The notes beneath the pieces were generated by a model, which searched no databases, was not told the DNA's origin, and saw nothing but the letters and a program-made list of their open reading frames with translations. Positions 60,587-64,000 of a stretch of 64,000 nucleotides of DNA are shown piece after piece (within the stretch, counting starts at the first letter, position 1; each line of letters opens with the position of its first letter). The position numbers and the translations under genes were made by a program. This stretch comes from Candidatus Peregrinibacteria bacterium GW2011_GWF2_38_29 (GTDB taxonomy: Bacteria > Patescibacteriota > Gracilibacteria > UBA1369 > UBA12463): positions 1 through 64,000 of the forward strand of contig LBUS01000005.1 in the NCBI GenBank assembly GCA_000992695.1, in the 5' to 3' direction.

Positions 60587-61414
60587 ATGGCTCTAAGTAT
60601 AAAACAAAGAGGCGATGCTGTCGACGATATGGCAGAGAAACTTTTCAGGATGAGGCCCGGTGAATTAGGTGTGGCAAGAGCAATCCGCGAAGTTTTTTTA
60701 GGGGAAGATCATAGGATAAGTGCTGCGGTTAGACGCGCAGTAAGAGAAGTAGGGCGTGAAGATTGTTTGGAAATTTTATCACTGATTAATCGCGGATGGG
60801 CAAATTTGATGATGGGTCATGAAGGTGGTTTTTTGCATATTGCAAATGCTGTTACTGTAGACAGGGCAACCGTGGAATTGCGTCCAATAGCGGAAGTACG
60901 TTTGGCTCATGGAAGAGATGCGATGCAAGCGGTGGAGCCTTTACCGGCGAGATCTGGATTGCCGACTGCAAGAGCGCCAAGAAAGCAAAGGCCAGCATTA
61001 GATGTACGCCAAGCCGTAGACGGAGACGCGCCAAAATTTAAACTCATTTCAGAAAGAGGAATTGACGCGGCAGAGCTGGAGGAGCTAAAGCGGACTTTGC
61101 ATGGGGATGATTTAGAGTCTATAAAAAAGGCGATTTTACGTTGTCCGGGGCTTATTTTGGAAGAATTTAATACGATTTTGGAATCAAAAATTGCAAAAGA
61201 AATTTTACTGTTTATAGCGCAAGAATATCCGAACGTTATAATAATTTATTCGCCAAGATTTTTAGACAAGCCTTTTGCTTATGAGGTTATTATGGAAGCG
61301 GCAAGAAGAGACCCTAAATTGGCAATTAAATTGTATGCAAAATATGAACCCCTCAACGGTTCTGCAAAAATTCTCGCAGAAGCTAAAATTCTCGCAAAAT
61401 CAATCAATGATTGA
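60587..61414 (+). CDS. Hypothetical protein, 275 aa
   Basis: Helical, basic front (MALSIKQRGDAVDDMAEKLF, AVRRAVREVGREDCLEILS), a flexible Arg/Pro/Ala linker (SGLPTARAPRKQRPALD, about 125-145), and a C-terminal helical domain (FLDKPFAYEVIMEAARRDPK) resembling ARM/HEAT-like repeats in pattern only. No known family. An ATG six codons upstream (60569) is possible, but it lies only 4 nt after the -10 box. Confidence 0.68.
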   Translation: MALSIKQRGDAVDDMAEKLFRMRPGELGVARAIREVFLGEDHRISAAVRRAVREVGREDCLEILSLINRGWANLMMGHEGGFLHIANAVTVDRATVELRPIAEVRLAHGRDAMQAVEPLPARSGLPTARAPRKQRPALDVRQAVDGDAPKFKLISERGIDAAELEELKRTLHGDDLESIKKAILRCPGLILEEFNTILESKIAKEILLFIAQEYPNVIIIYSPRFLDKPFAYEVIMEAARRDPKLAIKLYAKYEPLNGSAKILAEAKILAKSIND

Positions 61415-61479
61415 AAATCGAATCTTGTAAACTGAAAATTGCTTGATTATTGATTATCGATAATCGATAATTGGCCCAC

Positions 61480-62454
61480 ATGCTTCGTTATCTAAAAAAG
61501 ATTTTTTACGTAATTCCAAAAACACCAATGAAGGTGCAGTTTGAGATTACAAACGCTTGCAACCTTGCTTGTCCGATGTGCCCGAGAACAACGCTAAAAA
61601 CAGGAGAGGCGCACATGGATTACGATCTTTATTTGCGAATTTTAAAAAAACTGAAAGGCGTTCAAAGGATTTACCTCACAGGTTGGGGCGAGCCGCTTGT
61701 TTATCCGCAGATTTTTAATGCAATAAAAGAGGCAAAAAAACGTGGTCACTTCGTCAGTATCACGACAAACGGCATTATTTTAACCGAAGAAATTCAAAAA
61801 AAACTTATAAGAACCGGAATTGATCAGGTTGTTTTTTCCGTTGATTCAATCACGGATTATAGCGGCGATGGCCACAGGAATTCATCATCTCTAAAAAACA
61901 TTATCGACTTCACGAAACGCGCAAAAGAATCAGGGAGTCCGGACATTTCGCTTCAAGCATGCAACCAAAAAAATCGTGAAAATGACTTGTTTGATGTTAT
62001 AAATTTTGCCGCCAGAAATCACATCAGAAATGTAGAGATTTTGCGTTTGGATACAAGATTTTTATCAAATCTCTCGCGTCCAAACTTTAGAGAAGAGCAA
62101 AGTTCTCTCAAAAAAGCATTCAAGCTCGGTCGCATTCTTGGCGTTGAAGTTAATAGCATTCAAAATTCAATTGGCTCGGGACTCCGCGGATTTTTATTTC
62201 GCAGATTCAAAAGGCAATTTCACGGGCTCAATACACTCATGCAAAAGCCATGTTTAAAGGTTCAAGATTATCTTTATATAAACGTAAAAGGGCAGGGCAC
62301 GCCTTGTTGTATGTTGCCGCATTTTAATATTGGAGATCTTGGTTCGGAAGATTTGCAAGCCGTTTGGCATAGCAAAAAATTTCAAGATTTCCGCAAAAAA
62401 GAATGGAAAAAGATTTGTGGAAAATGCGACATCATGAATTTGAAGCAGAAATAG
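61480..62454 (+). CDS. Radical SAM/SPASM-like protein
   Basis: 324 residues. QFEITNACNLACPMCPRTTL is the cluster motif (Cys-x3-Cys-x2-Cys), TGWGEPLVYP the second radical SAM motif. The C-terminus has a SPASM-like Cys set: KPCLKVQDYLYINVKGQGTP, CCMLPHFNIGDLG and KICGKCDIM. This type is common next to polysaccharide or peptide modification genes, but no such partner is adjacent. Start at ATG 61480; a TTG at 61471 is in frame. TTATCGATAATCGATAA direct repeats lie just upstream. Confidence 0.82.
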   Translation: MLRYLKKIFYVIPKTPMKVQFEITNACNLACPMCPRTTLKTGEAHMDYDLYLRILKKLKGVQRIYLTGWGEPLVYPQIFNAIKEAKKRGHFVSITTNGIILTEEIQKKLIRTGIDQVVFSVDSITDYSGDGHRNSSSLKNIIDFTKRAKESGSPDISLQACNQKNRENDLFDVINFAARNHIRNVEILRLDTRFLSNLSRPNFREEQSSLKKAFKLGRILGVEVNSIQNSIGSGLRGFLFRRFKRQFHGLNTLMQKPCLKVQDYLYINVKGQGTPCCMLPHFNIGDLGSEDLQAVWHSKKFQDFRKKEWKKICGKCDIMNLKQK

Positions 62455-62491
62455 GGGGACGGAGGTGGGTTTTCCACGCTTGTCACGTGAC
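62455..62491. repeat. GGGGACGGAGGT motif and a GTCACGTGAC palindrome
   Basis: GGGGACGGAGGT (62455-62466) is the reverse complement of the pair at 32457-32507. GTCACGTGAC (62482-62491) is a perfect 10-nt palindrome directly at the edge of the long repeat. Confidence 0.5.
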
Positions 62492-62612
62492 GGAATTCTA
62501 TGCGATAAAATAATTTTTAAATTGCGTAAATATTTTCTTGAAACATTACAAGGAATTTTTTTAAAACGGCTGATTTAAGCCAAAATTCGTCGGACTTCCC
62601 GTCCCGGGGCGG
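62492..62612. repeat. Long form of the double-palindrome element, copy B
   Basis: Aligns end to end with 42597-42717: GGAATTCTATGCGATAAA, CTTGAAACATTACAAGGA, T-run, GGCTGATTTAAGCC, then CGGACTTCCCGTCCCGGGGC and GG. The second palindrome has one change (CCGTCCCGGGGCGG). Confidence 0.85.
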
Positions 62613-62652
62613 AATTTTTTATTAAAAAATAAAACGTAAAATCGTACAGATG

Positions 62653-62680
62653 CCGTACTAGTACGGAAAATGGACATTTT
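62653..62680. promoter_or_regulatory. Two adjacent perfect palindromes
   Basis: CCGTACTAGTACGG (62653-62666) abuts AAAATG-GA-CATTTT (62667-62680). They lie about 110 bases upstream of the next start. The first is like an operator for a dimeric repressor; no cognate regulator is seen. The remainder of the 62455-62788 gap shows no gene. Confidence 0.4.
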
Positions 62681-62788
62681 AAAAATCTATTCTCTGGAAT
62701 AGGGTTAAATTGCGTCTTGCTTCACTTGCTATGCTTTCCACGTTTTTTCTGCTATGCTTCCAATACGTATTCAATTAACAATAACAAT

Positions 62789-63448
62789 ATGCAAATCGCA
62801 AATTTACAATATACGGGAGCCAAAATTGCTCCAACGTTTTTTGGAAAAGTTATGTTCTATTTCGCGCTAGCGGTCTTGATGTCCGCGGTTGGCGCATACG
62901 CAGGATTTTTCTATTTTCTGCCAATGATCGTCGCATCTCGCGGCCTCATTTACGGGATCTTTGCACTTGAATTAATACTCATTTTCACGTCACGAATGTG
63001 GATGCGCAAACGTCCGATAAATTACATTCTTTTTTCCGCATTTACGTTTATAACCGGCGTAACGATTGCACCTCTTTTAGCTGTAACTGTAGCGGAATTC
63101 GGAGGCTTATTTATCATCAAAGCACTCGCCGCAACCGCATTAATGTTCACAGCATCGGCAATAATCGGCTATACCGCAAAAGTTGATTTCACGGGAATTC
63201 GCGGCTGGCTTTTTATGTTTTTAATTGGAATGATCGTCGTTTCTGTAATCGGAATTTTTGTTCCATGGAGCAATACGTTTGAAATGATATTTTCCGGCTT
63301 TGGAGTTGCGCTTTTCAGCATCTATACGGCCGTGGATTTTCAGCTCATGCTCAAAAGAAATACGTCTCACGAATTCGCGATGGACGTGGCTTTAATGCTT
63401 TATCTGGACATTTTCAATCTTTTTATATATATTCTTCGCCTGATGTAA
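62789..63448 (+). CDS. Bax inhibitor-1/YccA family membrane protein
   Basis: 219 residues with seven membrane helices (TMBIM/BI-1 family, bacterial BsYetJ/YccA type; pH-sensitive Ca2+ leak in BsYetJ). The C-terminal half has FGVALFSIYTAVDFQLMLKR and FAMDVALMLYLDIFNLFIYI, the conserved Asp-bearing end of the family. Start at MQIANLQYTG; the longer frame from 62717 runs through non-coding sequence. Confidence 0.88.
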   Translation: MQIANLQYTGAKIAPTFFGKVMFYFALAVLMSAVGAYAGFFYFLPMIVASRGLIYGIFALELILIFTSRMWMRKRPINYILFSAFTFITGVTIAPLLAVTVAEFGGLFIIKALAATALMFTASAIIGYTAKVDFTGIRGWLFMFLIGMIVVSVIGIFVPWSNTFEMIFSGFGVALFSIYTAVDFQLMLKRNTSHEFAMDVALMLYLDIFNLFIYILRLM

Positions 63449-63459
63449 AAAACATATTT

Positions 63460-64000
63460 ATGCGTAAAAATAAATTTAAACTTAATATTGGCTCGATTTT
63501 GGAAGCCGAAGAGGGCGCGCACGTTGAATTTGATATTGATGCGTCACTTAAATTGGACGACAAAAATGAAATTCCATTAACAGCTGCAGTGCAAGTTATG
63601 AAGCTCCAGCACGAAGTGAACGTTACCGCAAAGAAATTTACCGCAGAAACAAGCGTTATTTGCTCACGATGCATTAAGAAATTTAAGCAAAAGATTTCGA
63701 TCAAACTCATCGAAAGACAGTTCTTGTTTGAACGACCGCGCGTTGTTGAAGACGCCGATGATCTGTATCTTGTTGATATGAAAAATGCGACAATTGACAT
63801 CGCCGAGCTGTTCCGACAAGAATTGCTATTGCATTTTCCGCTTATTCCGCTATGCTCTTTAAAGTGTAAGGGTCTATGTGCGGTATGCGGTAAGAATCTG
63901 AATCTTGGCGACTGCGGACATAATCACGACGTCGATATTTCATCTATCGAGACCCAAAAACCTTTACTCAAATTAAAAGAATTGTTTAAACAATCACAAA
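63460..64000 (+). CDS. yceD: YceD (DUF177) family protein, 3' truncated
   Basis: At least 180 residues, cut by the window edge. SVICSRCIKKFKQKISIKLI gives the first Cys pair and IPLCSLKCKGLCAVCGKNLN the second, the YceD zinc-like arrangement. VDMKNATIDIAELFRQELLL is family-typical (D...DL...EELLLxLP). YceD acts in 23S rRNA accumulation, and rpmF usually follows, probably just past the window. It starts 11 nt after the BI-1 gene. Confidence 0.85.
   Translation, partial: MRKNKFKLNIGSILEAEEGAHVEFDIDASLKLDDKNEIPLTAAVQVMKLQHEVNVTAKKFTAETSVICSRCIKKFKQKISIKLIERQFLFERPRVVEDADDLYLVDMKNATIDIAELFRQELLLHFPLIPLCSLKCKGLCAVCGKNLNLGDCGHNHDVDISSIETQKPLLKLKELFKQSQ

Noticed and set aside
1-64000. UGA read as glycine (Gracilibacteria/SR1 code)
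   Set aside because: Several genes end at TGA at the expected family length (cdaA, the Cys-rich gene, the PilX-like gene), and conserved genes contain no internal TGA.
1-64000. CRISPR array
   Set aside because: No regularly spaced direct repeats with unique spacers, and no cas genes. The repeats found are dispersed singles.

Overview
The window reads as a compact, AT-rich bacterial chromosome segment of the Patescibacteria/CPR type. A Peregrinibacteria-like lineage is my best guess, but that is inference. Supporting signs are short intergenic gaps, convergent genes whose ends overlap, a PilM/FtsA-like ATPase next to a large 'baseplate-J-like' membrane protein, a prepilin cluster, a Cys-rich protein of a kind I associate with CPR genomes, and many hypothetical secreted proteins. 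TGA ends many genes at normal family length, so the Gracilibacteria-type UGA=Gly code is excluded.

Layout. 1-5.6 kb: accessory genes, including a GNAT acetyltransferase, a YbaK-like editing protein, a small-ORF/GNAT pair resembling a TacA/TacT toxin-antitoxin module, and the Cys-rich protein. 5.7-14.3 kb: a protein that joins an HPF/RaiA-like domain to sigma-factor-like segments, the c-di-AMP pair cdaA-cdaR, ychF, a RelA/SpoT homologue with C-terminal membrane helices, mnmA and a sortase. 14.3-23.7 kb: ligA, dnaX, two glycosyltransferases, polX and comF. 23.7-26.4 kb: a predicted small RNA, tRNA-Val(GAC), an HNH protein and a frameshifted TSUP permease. 26.4-34.5 kb: a large radical SAM protein with a divergent partner, membrane proteins, a Pro/Gln-rich coiled-coil protein, mtaB, a lipoprotein and a secreted repeat protein. 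34.6-42.5 kb: secreted metal-binding-motif protein, four prepilin-like proteins and a thrombospondin-type-3 repeat surface protein. 42.9-48.3 kb: CHASE2-adenylate cyclase and the pilM/baseplate-like pair. 48.3-54.1 kb: an operon of class III aminotransferase, SPL-like radical SAM, glutamate-racemase-like protein, PqqD/SPASM radical SAM and a C_GCAxxG_C_C protein, divergent from a small protein. 54.2-64 kb: pyrG, ddl, alr, further hypothetical proteins, another radical SAM, a Bax-inhibitor-1 family protein and a truncated yceD.

How the genes work together. Ddl, Alr and the MurI-like racemase supply D-amino acids for peptidoglycan. PilM, the prepilins, the sortase and the surface proteins form an envelope and adhesion programme. 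CdaA (c-di-AMP), RSH (ppGpp), the adenylate cyclase (cAMP) and the HPF-sigma fusion give an unusually dense signalling and stress set for a small genome.

Expression signals fall into two classes. In one, a TATAAT-like box lies about 6 nt before the ATG, which implies leaderless mRNAs. In the other, a near-consensus TTGACA-17/18-TATAAT promoter is followed by a 20-40 nt leader that is almost free of G and has no Shine-Dalgarno. A dispersed double-palindrome element occurs four times, once in frame inside the HNH gene and once supplying the stop codon of mtaB. I consider the HPF-sigma fusion, the radical SAM operon and this palindromic element the best candidates for undescribed biology.
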